64,000 nucleotides of DNA from Orobanche coerulescens (taxonomy: Eukaryota > Streptophyta > Magnoliopsida > Lamiales > Orobanchaceae): assembly GCA_033398695.1 (NCBI GenBank), contig CM065815.1, positions 105,056,501 to 105,120,500 of the forward strand, written 5' to 3'. This document shows positions 46,820 to 59,743 of this stretch, one piece after another (positions within the stretch are counted from its first letter, which is position 1; each line of letters begins with the position of its first letter). A program made the position numbers and the translations under genes. The notes under the pieces are model-generated. The model worked only from the letters and a program-made list of their open reading frames with translations. It was not told the origin of the DNA and did no database searches.

Positions 46820-47060
46820 AGCACATAAACTCCCAAGGCAGGAGCCGAGGGTCACGGAAGCATCTACTCAGGAATACTCCAAACAATAACACATAAACTC
46901 CCAAGGCAGTAGCCGAGGGTCACGGAAGCATCCGGACAATATCACATAAACTCCCAAGGCAGCAGCCGAGGGTCACGGAAGCATCCGGACAATATCACAT
47001 AAACTCCTAAGGCAGCAGCCGAGGGTCACGAAAGCATCTACTCAGGAATACTCCGGACAT
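46820..47060 (-). repeat. 53/68-bp tandem repeat in LTR-A, second array
   Basis: Four units start CACATAAACTCCCAAGGCAG and contain CCGAGGGTCACGGAAGCATC. Inner units are 53 bp; outer ones are about 68 bp with CTACTCAGGAATACTCC added. Copies are at about 51540-51780 (LTR-B) and 56250-56490 (LTR-C). Confidence 0.9.
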
Positions 47061-48486
47061 AGGTGCCATTTAGGTCTTACCCCCTAACACATTTCCATTC
47101 GGGTACCATACAGGTTTTATCCCCAACACATCGGCCCCACAGATTACGGCTCAAAGACAGAGCACTTCACAAAACGTAACAAACAATGGTGCACATTCAC
47201 CGCATGAAATATCAACACACACATGCAATAATGCAACATGATGATTATCATAATTAAAAAATATTAATTTACCTCAAGCTGGAGACGCTAACCTTTCCAC
47301 GACCAACCGCCCTGAACGAATACACGGTTTATCCGACAATCCAAAATGAAGTACAGTCCATAACTTATACCAAACCACCATCCCGAGTTCAACATCGACA
47401 CGATAACTAACCTTTATATCCAACTTGTCATGCAATAGACCAAATTATAATTCACGACTCCATTTCCTCTAGACATCTTAAAATCATATACATTATGATT
47501 TATCTTAGTCCAAAAATAATATACATACCATCATCCCGACAATTCATATTCCATAATACCATTGCTATATGAATCATAAATGAAATGACAGCGAAACCAT
47601 TTATTAAATATTATAAACTGAACAATCATAACTTGCCTTGATACCGATACGATGAAGTTGTGACCAATCTCGTCATCTCCATCTACAAGCTCCGCACCCC
47701 CGACTCATCCGCAGCACAACGGTTAACTTCAACGATCACTAAACGCGACCTAATGCAATAATCAATCAACGATACGTTCAATAACAATCAACAACCGGTA
47801 TAATCAAACAATCAAACTCAACGGTATCTCGATCATACATAATCAAAACATATCAACTCTTATCAATACGAATACAAGTTGAATTTCGATAATCAATAGT
47901 TCTATCAACGTCTACAACATTCTTGGTTCCGACTTCAATCTTAAATTTGGATTAACACGGCTCATTCTTGCAAATTCATAGGAATACAATTACCGGCTAT
48001 CATCATGAATAATCATATACCAAAAGTAACTGTAATCCTTCCAATTTACGGACATATATCATTCAAGAATTCTTCAAGAACATGAATTAGTCCATAATCA
48101 TGTTTGAAGCCAACAAAACGACGTAATTGGATGTGTTCTAACATCTAATCATCATCTAATCCATAATCCAAGGCATGTATCATTTTGTTCTTCAATATAC
48201 GATTCGTATAATCTCAAAATCATAACATCAACACCATAATCATCACTATACAGAGAAGAACATCAATGCTAACATCAAAATCTGAATTCAAGGAGTAGAG
48301 TTCATCAACATACCTTTTGAAGAAGAACCACAAGGATCAAACACTTCAAGAATCATTATATCCAAGCCTCAAATTCATGCTCTCAAGCTTCTAGCCAAGT
48401 TAAAAGTGTCTAGAATACACTTAGAAGTGAAGAAGGACGAACTAGGGTGGGAGAAATGAGTTTCCTTTCGTGAACAAATGAGCTCT

Positions 48487-48908
48487 TATTATATAAACTG
48501 CGCATCTCGTTACGTACGTTAAGTCCCAATCTTAACGTACATAAGGCCTTTGACGTACGCTATATGTACTGTATAGCGTACGTAATCGTCATCCAGGGTT
48601 AACTGTACTATTTTGTACCTTGCGTTACGTACGTAATACCATCACCATAGCGTACGTAATGTAGCAGTTGACTTGCTACAGTATCAACCCATATTACGTA
48701 CGTAATATGCCATGCATAGCGTACATAATGCCGAGGTTGACTCGCCTGTCCACATCCTGTGCCGAAAGCAGCCGACACTGGGTCCCACCTGCCGACTACG
48801 GCTCGATTCAGTCTGAATCCCTTCTTAACGTACGTAATGTACATGCCTTAACGTACGTTAATCCTGATTACTTATGTACGTAAGACTCCTTACATAGCGT
48901 ACGTAATG
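48487..48908 (-). promoter_or_regulatory. LTR-A promoter: 12-copy TTACGTACGTAA array before a TATA box
   Basis: Twelve copies of TTACGTACGTAA and variants (TAGCGTACGTAATG, TTAACGTACATAAG) lie in about 400 bp. On the minus strand they sit directly upstream of CAGTTTATATAATAA (about 48487-48501). Some copies show CG decay (ACGTACATAA, TTATGTACGTAAG). Confidence 0.75.
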
Positions 48909-49272
48909 GCTTTCATACTTAGCCATTTCTGCCCCTGTCTGTCGTCTCAATAAACCGAACACATACACGCGACATACCGAATACATATACTCGTTCCGAT
49001 AACATTTCCATACGATACATCTGATGCACGATATCCTCAATTACATCTGTCGACCAAGTGCGGCAATCATACAAATACTCATACGGTATATCCTACATCG
49101 AAAACACACCAAGCATGTAATATCCTAGAATCAAAATAACCTCGATAGACATACTGGCAAGACTGTCACGGTTTCCAAAATTATCCACTCATATCGTGTC
49201 GGTCCCACTCTGTACAGTACAACCCAGATAAAATAATGCGAAAAAATCATATTGAAATTCTAGGATATTACA

Positions 49273-49664
49273 TATCTACCTACTTAAATAAGTTTCGTTC
49301 TCGAAACTCAACACCTATGATAATCAGTATCACAATCCCGAAATATCTAAAAATCACGACACCATACTCAAATAATCATCATCAAAACTGAAATAACTGA
49401 AAGAACATACTTACAGGTCCGTGAAGTCGATGATTTTCCGTGATACCAGCATACGACTCCCATACAAAGTCTCAACACGCTAACAACACACCGGCATCGC
49501 AAATACATCAATTTGAAAATATTTCAAAAATTTTAAAACCTCCGAAACCGATTTGACTCAAAAGTTAGAAAATCATTTTCAAAAGTCACGCTAGTACCGC
49601 ACCGGTAGAGCCACATAACACACACGCCCGGGTTTTACGAAACCCAAGCTCCGATACCATCTTC
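49273..49664 (-). other. LD2 internal region 1 (392 bp)
   Basis: On the minus strand it starts with the primer-binding site TGGTATCGGAGC (49648-49659), followed by the hairpin GGGTTT-loop-AAACCC (49630-49645). A block ending GTAAGTATG (about 49406-49452) and the hairpin AGTTTCG-CGAAACT (49291-49308) follow, before the next LTR. Nothing here encodes a protein. Both ends resemble LD1's interior, so it looks like an LD1-type interior with about 2 kb removed. Confidence 0.88.
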
Positions 49665-52600
49665 TGTAACACCCCCAAAACCGACTGGGAATATTACAGC
49701 GGCGTGGGCCCCATATTGGAATCCACAAGGCTAAAATCATTTTCGCAACCGTTTAAAAATGCCAAAGGCCCTTTTGAAGTACACACACACATCGGATAAA
49801 AACACAGTTCAGAAGAATACCGAAAAGCCGTTTAGAAACATATACACACAGCGGATAAAAACATAATTAAATACATTTGCAGCGGAATTAGAAAAACCAG
49901 AAAAGAATACATAATCCGAACAATCACGCCATAGCCAGTATCACCAGAAAGCTCATCCCTTCACGACGGCTACTAGCTCGAACTCCGAGTACCTAAAAGA
50001 TAAAGCCCACGACGGGGTTAGCCATAATACTCAACAATGATAACGATCACATCACAAAAACAATACATATCAATGTAATTACAAGGTAAGGATAATTCCA
50101 GTGTAACCGTACTGATCCATCACAATCCATATCAAATTAGTTCTTACCATAATCCACGTCCCGCGTCCTTAAGTAATGAACGAATTCAAATGTAATCACC
50201 TGTACTGTATCCGAAACGCTGCCAAGATTTCCAAACATAAACATATCTCGAGTATAGAATAATCTGGCCAAGTTCGATTCTGCTGGCTGGGTCGCACAAT
50301 TGGATCCCAATACTGATAGAAATTGATATCACACGATACATCTGCAACTCAACTGTCCCGAAACAATGGCAAGTCCCGGATATCAATACAAACCATGAAT
50401 GCTCACACAATGTATAAGGATAAACAATCAATGCATCACAACGGAAATATCACGGACATGATATCTCCACACAAGATCGACAAAGGATCAGCCACGAACG
50501 AGAATAACGTGATGTGGTAACTCCAACAAGATCAATGACATAATCAATAACCGAGAATACCGGCAATACGGCAAATCCCAACAAGATCAATAAAAGGTCG
50601 ACAACCGAGAATACCGATGATACGGTAAGGATCAATGAAGAATCAATAACCGAGAATACCGACGATACGGTAAACTCCAACAAGACCAATAAGGGTCGAC
50701 AACCAGAAATACCAATGGTACGATAAACTCCAATAAGATCAATAAATGGTCAACAACCGAGAATACTGACGACACAGTAAACTCTAACAAGATCAATAAG
50801 GACCAACAACCGGGAATACCAATGACACGGTAAACTCCAGTAACATCAATCAAGGACTAATAACCAAGAATGCCAACGGTGAGACAACTCCCAAACGGAA
50901 TCAATAAGGATCAATAACGAACGAGATTACCAATGACAGGGTGAACTCCAAACGAGATTTATAAAGGATCGATATCAATGAGTTGACCATCGATATGGTA
51001 ACTCCGAACGAGATTAGTAAAGGTTCAACGCCATGTATACACGAGAGAATAAAATCGTCAACCATATACAAATCATATATACGGGATTTCAAAGATAATC
51101 CGAATATCGAACAGATCCAATTATACATGGACTGTGAACGACCAATCAATAAGACTCAAGATGGACGTCACGATATGCTTGATCCGGACATGTGTCCGTG
51201 TACAAGCCAACCACGGGTATTGATCAATACACGTCTGGTCTCGTACCTAATCAGCCTCACGAAGTACGTCTCGTGTGCACGGTTCAATATGAGGTCGAAA
51301 CCAACATATGCTACACGTGCCCGTCCCGAAAATCATACCCATGAATGATCAGAACGTATCAGACTCCAGATATGCCACGATACAACATGAAAACCAATCT
51401 CGAAGAAACGTATATCCAACAAGGATTAGAAGATTTTCTAAGAGGGAAACAATAACTCGATCATGAAAGACCGACACGACCACAATGTCGTATTCCGTCA
51501 CACATCAGTTTACAGCATGCTCAACAATGCATATAATAATAGCACATAAACTCCCAAGGCAGGAGCCGAGGGTCACGGAAGCATCTACTCAGGAATACTC
51601 CAAACAATAACACATAAACTCCCAAGGCAGTAGCCGAGGGTCACGGAAGCATCCGGACAATATCACATAAACTCCCAAGGCAGCAGCCGAGGGTCACGGA
51701 AGCATCCGGACAATATCACATAAACTCCTAAGGCAGCAGCCGAGGGTCACGAAAGCATCTACTCAGGAATACTCCGGACATAGGTGCCATTTAGGTCTTA
51801 CCCCCTAACACATTTCCATTCGGGTACCATACAGGTTTTATCCCCAACACATCGGCCCCACAGATTACGGCTCAAAGACATAGCACTTCACAAAACGTAA
51901 CAAACAATGGTGCACATTCACTGCATGAAATATCAACACACACATGCAATAATGCAACATGATGATTATCATAATTAAAAAATATTAATTTACCTCAAGC
52001 TGGAGACGCTAACCTTTCCACGACCAACCGCCCTGAACGAATACACGGTTTATCCGACAATCCAAAATGAAGTACAGTCCATAACTTATACCAAACCACC
52101 ATCCCGAGTTCAACATCGACACGATAACTAACCTTTATATCCAACTTGTCATGCAATAGACCAAATTATAATTCACGACTCCATTTCCTCTAGACATCTT
52201 AAAATCATATACATTATGATTTATCTTAGTCCAAAAATAATATACATACCATCATCCCGACAATTCATATTCCATAATACCATTGCTATATGAATCATAA
52301 ATGAAATGACAGCGAAACCATTTATTAAATATTATAAACTGAACAATCATAACTTGCCTTGATACCGATACGATGAAGTTGTGACCAATCTCGTCATCTC
52401 CATCTACAAGCTCCGCACCCCCGACTCATCCGCAACACAACGGTTAACTTCAACGATCACTAAACGCGACCTAATGCAATAATCAATCAACGATACGTTC
52501 AATAACAATCAACAACCGGTATAATCAAACAATCAAACTCAACGGTATCTCAATCATACGTAATCAAAACATATCAACTCTTATCAATACGAATACAAGT

Positions 52601-53997
52601 TGAATTTCGATAATCAATAGTTCTATCAACGTCTACAACATTCTTGGTTCCGACTTCAATCTTAAATTTGGATTAACACGGCTCATTATTGCAAATTCAT
52701 AGGAATACAATTACCGGCTATCATCATGAATAATCATATACCAAAAGTAACCGTAATCCTTCCAATTTACAGACATATATCATTCAAGAATTCTTCAAGA
52801 ACATGAATTAGTCCATAATCATGTTTGAAGCCAACAAAACGACGTAATTGGATGTGTTCTAACATCTAATCATCATCTAATCCATAATCCAAGGCATGTA
52901 TCATTTTGTTCTTCAATATACGATTCGTATAATCTCAAAATCATAACATCAACACCATAATCATCACTATACGGAGAAGAACATCAATGCTAACATCAAA
53001 ATCTGAATTCAAGGAGTAGAGTTCATCAACATAACTTTTGAAGAAGAACCACAAGGATCAAACACTTCAAGAATCATTATATCCAAGCCTCAAATTCATG
53101 CTCTCAAGCTTCTAGCCAAGTTAAAAGTGTCTAGAATACACTTAGAAGTGAAGAAGGACGAACTAGGGTGGGAGAAATGAGTTTCCTTTCGTGAACAAAT
53201 GAAAGACCAGCTCTTATTATATAAACTGCGCATCTCGTTACGTACGTTAAGTCCCAATCTTAACGTACATAAGGCCTTTGACGTACGCTATATGTCCTAT
53301 ATAGCGTAAGTAATCGTCATCCAGGGTTAACTGTACTATTTTGTACCTTGCGTTACGTACGTAATACCATCACCATAGCGTACGTAATGTAGCAGTTGAC
53401 TTGCTACAGTATCAACCCATATTACGTACGTAATATGCCATGCATAGCGTACATAATGCCGAGGTTGACTCGCCTGTCCACATCCTGTGCCGAAAGCAGC
53501 CGACACTGGGTCCCACCTGCCGACCACGGCTCGATTCAGTCTGAATCCCTTCTTAACGTACGTAATGTACATGCCTTAACGTACGTTAATCCTGATTACT
53601 TACGTACGTAAGACTCCTTACATAGCGTACGTAATGGCTTTCATACTTAGCCATTTCTGCCCCTGTCTGTCGTCTCAATAAACCGAACACATACACGCGA
53701 CATACCGAATACATATACTCGTTCCGATAACATTTCCATACGATACATCTGATGCACGATATCCTCAATTACATCTGTCGACCAAGTGCGGCAATCATAC
53801 AAATACTCATACGGTATATCCTACATCGAAAACACACCAAGCATGTAATATCCTAGAATCAAAATAACCTCGATAGACATCTTGGCAAGATCACGGTTTC
53901 CAAAATTATCCACTCATATCGTGTCGGTCCCACTCTGTACAGTACAACCCAGATAAAATAATGCGAAAAAATCATATTGAAATTCTAGGATATTACA
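49665..53997 (-). mobile_element. LD2 LTR-B (middle, chimeric)
   Basis: Its left part (49665 to about 50900) shares variants with LTR-C, for example GGAATCCACAAGG, GCGGCGTGGG and a missing repeat unit. Its right part (from about 51100) shares variants with LTR-A, such as AACAATAACTCGATCATG and CGTTACGTACGTTAAGTCC, which LTR-C lacks. This is the product expected from unequal crossing over between the two LTRs of one element. Confidence 0.92.
53214..53636 (-). promoter_or_regulatory. LTR-B TACGTA array and TATA box
   Basis: Same layout as LTR-A, including the first copy after the TATA (CGTTACGTACGTTAAG) that LTR-C has lost. Confidence 0.75.
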
Positions 53998-54389
53998 TAT
54001 CTACCTACTTAAATAAGTTTCGTTCTCGAAACTCAACACCTATCATAATCAGTATCACAATCCCGAAATATCTCAAAATCACGACACCATACTCAAATAA
54101 TCATCATCAAAACTGAAATAACTGAAAGAACATACTTACAGGTCCGTGAAGTCGATGATTTTCCGTGATACCAGCATACGACTCCCATACAAAGTCTCAA
54201 CACGCTAACAACACACCGGCATCGCAAATACATCAATTTGAAAATATTTCAAAAATTTAAAAACCTCCGAAACCGATTTGACTCAAAAGTTAGAAAATCA
54301 TTTTCAAAAGTCACGCTAGTACCGCACCGGTAGAGCCACATAACACACACGCCTGGGTTTTACGAAACCCAAGCTCCGATACCATCTTC
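53998..54389 (-). other. LD2 internal region 2 (392 bp)
   Basis: Same length and layout as internal region 1 with a few base differences. The pre-PPT hairpin is at 54016-54033 and the GTAAGTATG block at about 54130-54178. The primer-binding site lies just left of 54390. Non-coding. Confidence 0.88.
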
Positions 54390-57300
54390 TGTAACACCCC
54401 CAAAACCGACTGGGAATATTACAGCGGCGTGGGCCCCATATTGGAATCCACAAGGCTAAAATCATTTTCGCAACCGTTTAAAAATGCCAAAGGCCCTTTT
54501 GAAGTACACACACACATCGGATAAAAACACAGTTCAGAAGAATACCGAAAAGCCATTTAGAAACATATACACACATCGGATAAAAACATAATTAAATACA
54601 TTTGCAGCGGAATTAGAAAAACCAGAAAAGAATACATAATCTGAACAATCACGCCATAGCCAGTATCACCAGAAAGCTCATCCCTTCACGACGGCTACTA
54701 GCTCGAACTCTGAGTACCTAAAAGATAAAGCCCACGACGGGGTTAGCCATAATACTCAACAATGATAACGATCACATCACAAAAACAATACATATCAATG
54801 TAATTACAAGGTAAGGATAATTCCAGTGTAACCGTACTGATCCATCACAATCCATATCAAATTAGTTCTTACCATAATCCACGTCCCGCGTCCTTAAGTA
54901 ATGAACGAATTCAAATGTAATCACCTGTACTGTATCCGAAACGCTGCCAAGATTTCAAAACATAAACATATCTCGAGTATAGAATAATCTGGCCAAGTTC
55001 GATTCTGCTGGCTGGGTCGCACAATTGGATCCCAATACTGATAGAAACCGATATCACACGATACATCTGCAACTCAACTGTCCCGAAACAATGGCAAGTC
55101 CCGGATATCAATACAAAGCATGAATGCTCACACAATGTATAAGGATAAACAATCAATGCATCACAACGGAAATATCACGGACATGATATCTCCACACAAG
55201 ATCGACAAAGGATCAGCCACGAACGAGAATAACATGATGTGGTAACTCCAACAAGATCAATGACATAATCAATAACCGAGAATACCGGCAATACGGCAAA
55301 TCCCAACAAGATCAATAAAAGGTCGACAACCGAGAATACCGATGATACGGTAAGGATCAATGAAGAATCAATAACCGAGAATACCGACGATACGGTAAAC
55401 TCCAACAAGACCAATAAGAGTCGACAACCAGAAATACCAATGGTACGATAAACTCCAATAAGATCAATAAATGGTCAACAACCGAGAATACTGACGACAC
55501 AGTAAACTCTAGCAAGATCAATAAGGACCAACAATCGGGAATACCAATGACACGGTAAACTCCAGTAACATCAATCAAGGACTAATAACCAAGAATGCCA
55601 ACGGTGAGACAACTCCCAAACGGAATCAATAAGGATCAATAACGAACGAGATTACCAATGACAGGGTGAACTCCAAACGAGATTTATAAAGGATCGATAT
55701 CAATGAGTTGACCATCGATATGGTAACTCCGAACGAGATTAGTAGAGGTTCAACGGCGACAGATACACGAGAGAATAAAATCGTCAACCATATATAAATG
55801 ATATATACGGGATTTCAAAGACAATCTGAATATCGAACAGATCCAATTATACATGGACTGTGAACAACCAATCAATAAGACTCAAGATGGACGTCACGAT
55901 ACGCTCTATTCGGACATGTGTCCGTGTACAAGCCAACCACGGGTATTGATCAATACACATCTGGTCTCGTACCTAATCAGCCTCACGAAGTATGTCTCGT
56001 GTGCACGGTTCAATATGAGGTCGAAACCAACATATGCTACACGTGCCCGTCCCAAAAATCCTACACATGAACGATCAGACGTATCTGACTCCAGATATGC
56101 CACGATACAACATGACAACAATCTCGAAGAAACGTATATCCAACAAGGATCAGAAGATTTTCTAAGAGGTCATGAAAGACCGACACGACCACAATGTCGT
56201 ATTCCATCAGACATCAGTTTACAGCATGCTCAACAATGCATATAATAATAGCACATAAACTCCCAAGGCAGCAACCGAGGGTCACGGAAGCATCTACTCA
56301 GGAATACTCTGGACAATATCAAATAAACTCCCAAGGCAGCATCCGAGGGTCACGGAAGCATCCGGACAATATCACATAAACTCCCAAGGCAGCAGTCGAG
56401 GGTCACGGAAGCATCCGGACAATATCACATAAACTCCCAAGGCAGCAACAGAGGGTTACGGAAGCATCTACTCAGGAATACTCCAGACATAGGTGCCATT
56501 TAGGTCTTATCCCCTAACACTCCATTCGGGTACCATACAGGTTTTATCCCCAACACATCGGCCCCACAGATTACGGCTCAAAGAAAGAGCACTTCACAAA
56601 ACGTAACAAACAATGGTGCACATTCACCGCATGAAATATCAACACACACATGCAATAATGCAACATGATGATTATCATAATCTAACAATATTAATTTACC
56701 TCAAGCTGGAGACGCTAACCTTTCCACAACCAACCGCCCTGAACGAATACACGGTTTATCCGACAATCCAAAATGAAGTACAGTCCATAACTAATACCAA
56801 ACCACCATCCCGAGTTCAACATCGACACGATAACTAACCTTGATATCCAACTTCTCATGCAATAGACCAAATTATAATTCACGGCTCCGTTTCCTCTAGA
56901 AATCTTAAAATCATATACATTATGCTTTATCTTAGTCCAAAAATAATATACATACCATCATCCCGACAATTTATATTCCATAATATCATTGCTATATGAA
57001 TCATAAATGAAATGAAAGCGAAACTATTTATTAAATATTATAAACTGAACAAGCATAACTTGCCTTGATACCGATACGATGAAGTTGTGACCAATCTCGT
57101 CATCTCCATCTACAAGCTCCGCAGCCCCGACTCATCCGCAGCACAACGGTTAACTTCAACGATCACTAAACGCAGCCTAATGCAATAATCAATCAATGAT
57201 ACGTTCGATAACAATCAACAACCAGTATAATCAACCAATCAAACTCAACAGTATCTCGATCTTATGAAATCAAACCATATCAACTCTTATCAATACGAAT

Positions 57301-58702
57301 ACAAGCTGAATTTCGATAATCAATAGTTCTATCAACGTCTACAACATTCTTGGTTCCGACGTCAATCTTAAATTCGGATTAACACGGCTCATTCTTGCAA
57401 ATTAATAGGAATACAATTATCGGCTATCATCATGAATAATTATATACCAAAATTAACCGTAATCCTTCCAATTTACGGACACATATCATTCAAGAATTCT
57501 TCAAGAACATGAATTAGTCCATAATCATGTTTGAAGCCAACAAAACGACGTAATTGGATGTGTTCTAACATCTAATCATCATCTAATCCATAATCCAAGG
57601 CATGTATCATTTTGTTCTACAATATACGATTCGTATAATCTCAAAATCATAACATCAAGACTATAATCATCACTATACGGAGAAGAACATCAATGCTGAC
57701 ATCAAAATCCGAATTCAAGGAGTAGAGTTCATCAACATACCTTTTTAAGAAGAACCACAAGGATCAAACACTTCAAGAATCATTAACATCTTCATATCCA
57801 AGCCTCAAATTCATGCTCTCAAGCTCCTAGCCAAGTTAAAAGTGTCTAGAATACACTTAGAAGTGAAGAAGGACGAACTGGAGTGGGAGAAATGAGTTTC
57901 CTTTCGTGAACAAATGAAAGACCAGCTCTTATTATATAAACTGCGCATCTCGTTCCCAATCTTAACGTACATAAGGCCTTTGACGTACGCTATATGCCCT
58001 GTATAGCATACGTAATCGTCATCCAGGGTTAACTGTACTATTTTGTACCTTGCGTTACGTACGTAATACCATCACCATAGCCTACGTAATGTAGTAGTTG
58101 ACTTGCTACAGTATCAACCCATATTACGTACGTAATATGCCATGCATAGCGTACATAATGCCGATGTTGACTCGTATGTCCACATCCTGTGCCGAAAGCA
58201 GCCGACACCGGGTCCCACCTGCTGACCACGGCTCGATTCAGTCCGAATCCCTTCTTAACGTACGTAATGTACATGCCTTAACGTACGTTAATCCTGATTA
58301 CTTATGTACGTAAGACTCCTTACATAGCGTACGTAATGGCTTTCATACTTAGCCATTTCTGCCCCTGTCTGTCGTCTCAATAAACCAAACACATACACGC
58401 GACATACCGAATACATATACTCATTCCGATAACATTTCCATACGATACATATGATGCACGATATCCTCAATTACATCTGTCGACCAAGTGCGGCAATCAT
58501 ACAAATACTTATACGGTATATCCGACATCGAAAACACACCAAGCATGTAATATCCTAGAATCAAAATAACCTCGATAGACATACTGGCACAACTGTCACG
58601 GTTTCCAAAATTATCCACTCATATCGTGTCGGTCCCACTCTGTACAGTACAACCCAGATAAAATAATGCGAAAAATTCATAGTGAAATTCTAGGATATTA
58701 CA
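54390..58702 (-). mobile_element. LD2 LTR-C (right; 5' LTR of the array)
   Basis: Ends and layout are as in LTR-A. Relative to A and B it has a deletion near 56168 and lost one TACGTA motif copy near 57953. Its left half matches LTR-B. It is followed by the CCTTG duplication. Confidence 0.93.
57928..58338 (-). promoter_or_regulatory. LTR-C TACGTA array and TATA box
   Basis: Eleven motif copies remain upstream (minus strand) of the TATA sequence at about 57928-57942. Confidence 0.72.
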
Positions 58703-58707
58703 CCTTG
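58703..58707. other. LD2 target-site duplication, right copy (CCTTG)
   Basis: Identical to 44884-44888. Confidence 0.92.
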
Positions 58708-59606
58708 CTTACATACCTCTTCTTCTTATCATTGTCACCAACTTTGACCCTACAAGAATGACCACTGGCATCGAGTGGGTCACTCGACATTGGCATAGAG
58801 ATAAGGTCTGGATGGTTGTACAGGGTGGGTTTAGAACCACCCATGAACTTCCCTGCAAGGATCTTGTTCGCTGCAAGTGATTGCTGGATACCATAGCTTG
58901 TGAGGATAAAGTTCAGCATGAGGCCGAAAGACTTCCTGGCCGATTCTGGCTTGGCAGCTTCCTCCTATAGGAGCCTCATCACAACTTGGCATCATTTCAG
59001 CATTTGACCAGACATAATGGCCATTATCATCGTAAACCTGAGATTTGTGCATATCTCAAAAGCACCAGTCAGGTTCTCCACAATCCGGCAGCAGAATTCA
59101 TGCAATTAAAAATAAGGAAGAGTGAAGCTCTTCTTATGGCATGAAGTATATATTCATCTCCTGCATACGAGTTCCCAGTAAATAAACTCCAGTATGCTTC
59201 AATCATATTATCGTCCCCGAATGTTGCCAATTCCTCCAAGATGAGGCCATCAGAAGGGAGTTTGTAGAGTTTCTCCAGAAGATCCCTATTGATGGAGATC
59301 TCCTTTCATGCACAATGCTCAGGATTTTAGACACCGGAGCACCCTTTTTCTCAGAAGCATATTTGAAAATTGCATTCACATAAAATTCTTTCACAATCAA
59401 CTCATCATAGTTCTCTTGGTGTAGGATACCAAGACTGAATAAACCTTGTTGACATGGGAAATCACCAAGTTCATCCCGGCCATGTCTTCCTCATCAGAGA
59501 TGTTATGTTCTTGCAGCATAGCTATGGCAAAGATTCTTTAATAGTGGTCTCTTTCTTCTTTAGAGAGAGAGTTTAAGTGGAGAGAGATGAAGTGAGATGA
59601 AGTCAT
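58708..59606 (-). pseudogene. MAX-associated ORF, upstream half (possible env-like or extra ORF)
   Basis: On the minus strand an ATG at 59604-59606 begins MTSSHFISLHLNSLSKEE, followed by a stop. The homologous frame continues with LQEHNISDEEDMAGMNLVISH and VKEFYVNAIFKYASEKKGAP (59400-59340), then a region with several frames to KKKRYVSK at 58708. There LD2 is inserted. The VKEFY segment resembles a domain found in plant transposon-associated proteins, but I cannot name it firmly. Stops and frameshifts make it a pseudogene. It lies about 0.75 kb downstream of a SIRE/Maximus-like RNase H, the usual slot of the extra ORF in that lineage. Confidence 0.5.
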
Positions 59607-59732
59607 TTTCACAAAGAGAGAGGTGAAAACTGAAATAGAAATATGCAGAAAAGTCTCTAAGTATGTAGGTTGTATGTTGTATGCTTGTACAATTTGCAAA
59701 TGTAATAAAGATTCTTTAGGTCAGCATACTTT

Positions 59733-59743
59733 CCCTTTATAGG
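59733..59743 (-). promoter_or_regulatory. TATA-like sequence upstream of the extra ORF
   Basis: On the minus strand CACCTATAAAGGG lies about 130 bp upstream of the ATG at 59606. No primer-binding site lies between them, so this does not look like an LTR promoter. Confidence 0.35.

Larger units (their letters stand above)
44889..49272 (-). mobile_element. LD2 LTR-A (left; 3' LTR of the array)
   Basis: On the minus strand it runs from TGTAATATCC at 49272 to TGTTACA at 44889. It contains a 53-bp-period repeat at about 45700-46150 (one unit more than LTR-B and -C) and a second repeat at 46820-47060. U3 is about 0.78 kb and R-U5 about 3.6 kb. Its left half differs from LTR-B and -C, while its right half matches LTR-B. 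Confidence 0.93.
44889..58702 (-). mobile_element. LD2: LTR-int-LTR-int-LTR tandem array of a long-LTR non-coding element
   Basis: Three LTR copies (44889-49272, 49665-53997, 54390-58702) alternate with two 392-bp internal regions. All are in minus orientation, with LTR ends TGTAATATCC and GGGGGTGTTACA. The whole array is bounded by one 5-bp duplication, CCTTG, so it entered as a single element and expanded afterwards. LTRs of about 4.3 kb against 0.39 kb of interior are extremely lopsided. No gag or pol is present. LTR termini, hairpins and an internal block resemble LD1, indicating a related family. Confidence 0.95.

Noticed and set aside
45700..47060. CRISPR-like array
   Set aside because: Adjacent 53-bp units without unique spacers, no cas genes, plant retroelement context.
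48608..58470. Short open frames of 60-80 codons repeated three times about 4.7 kb apart
   Set aside because: They recur because the LD2 LTR is triplicated; they run through palindrome arrays and tandem repeats and have no protein features.
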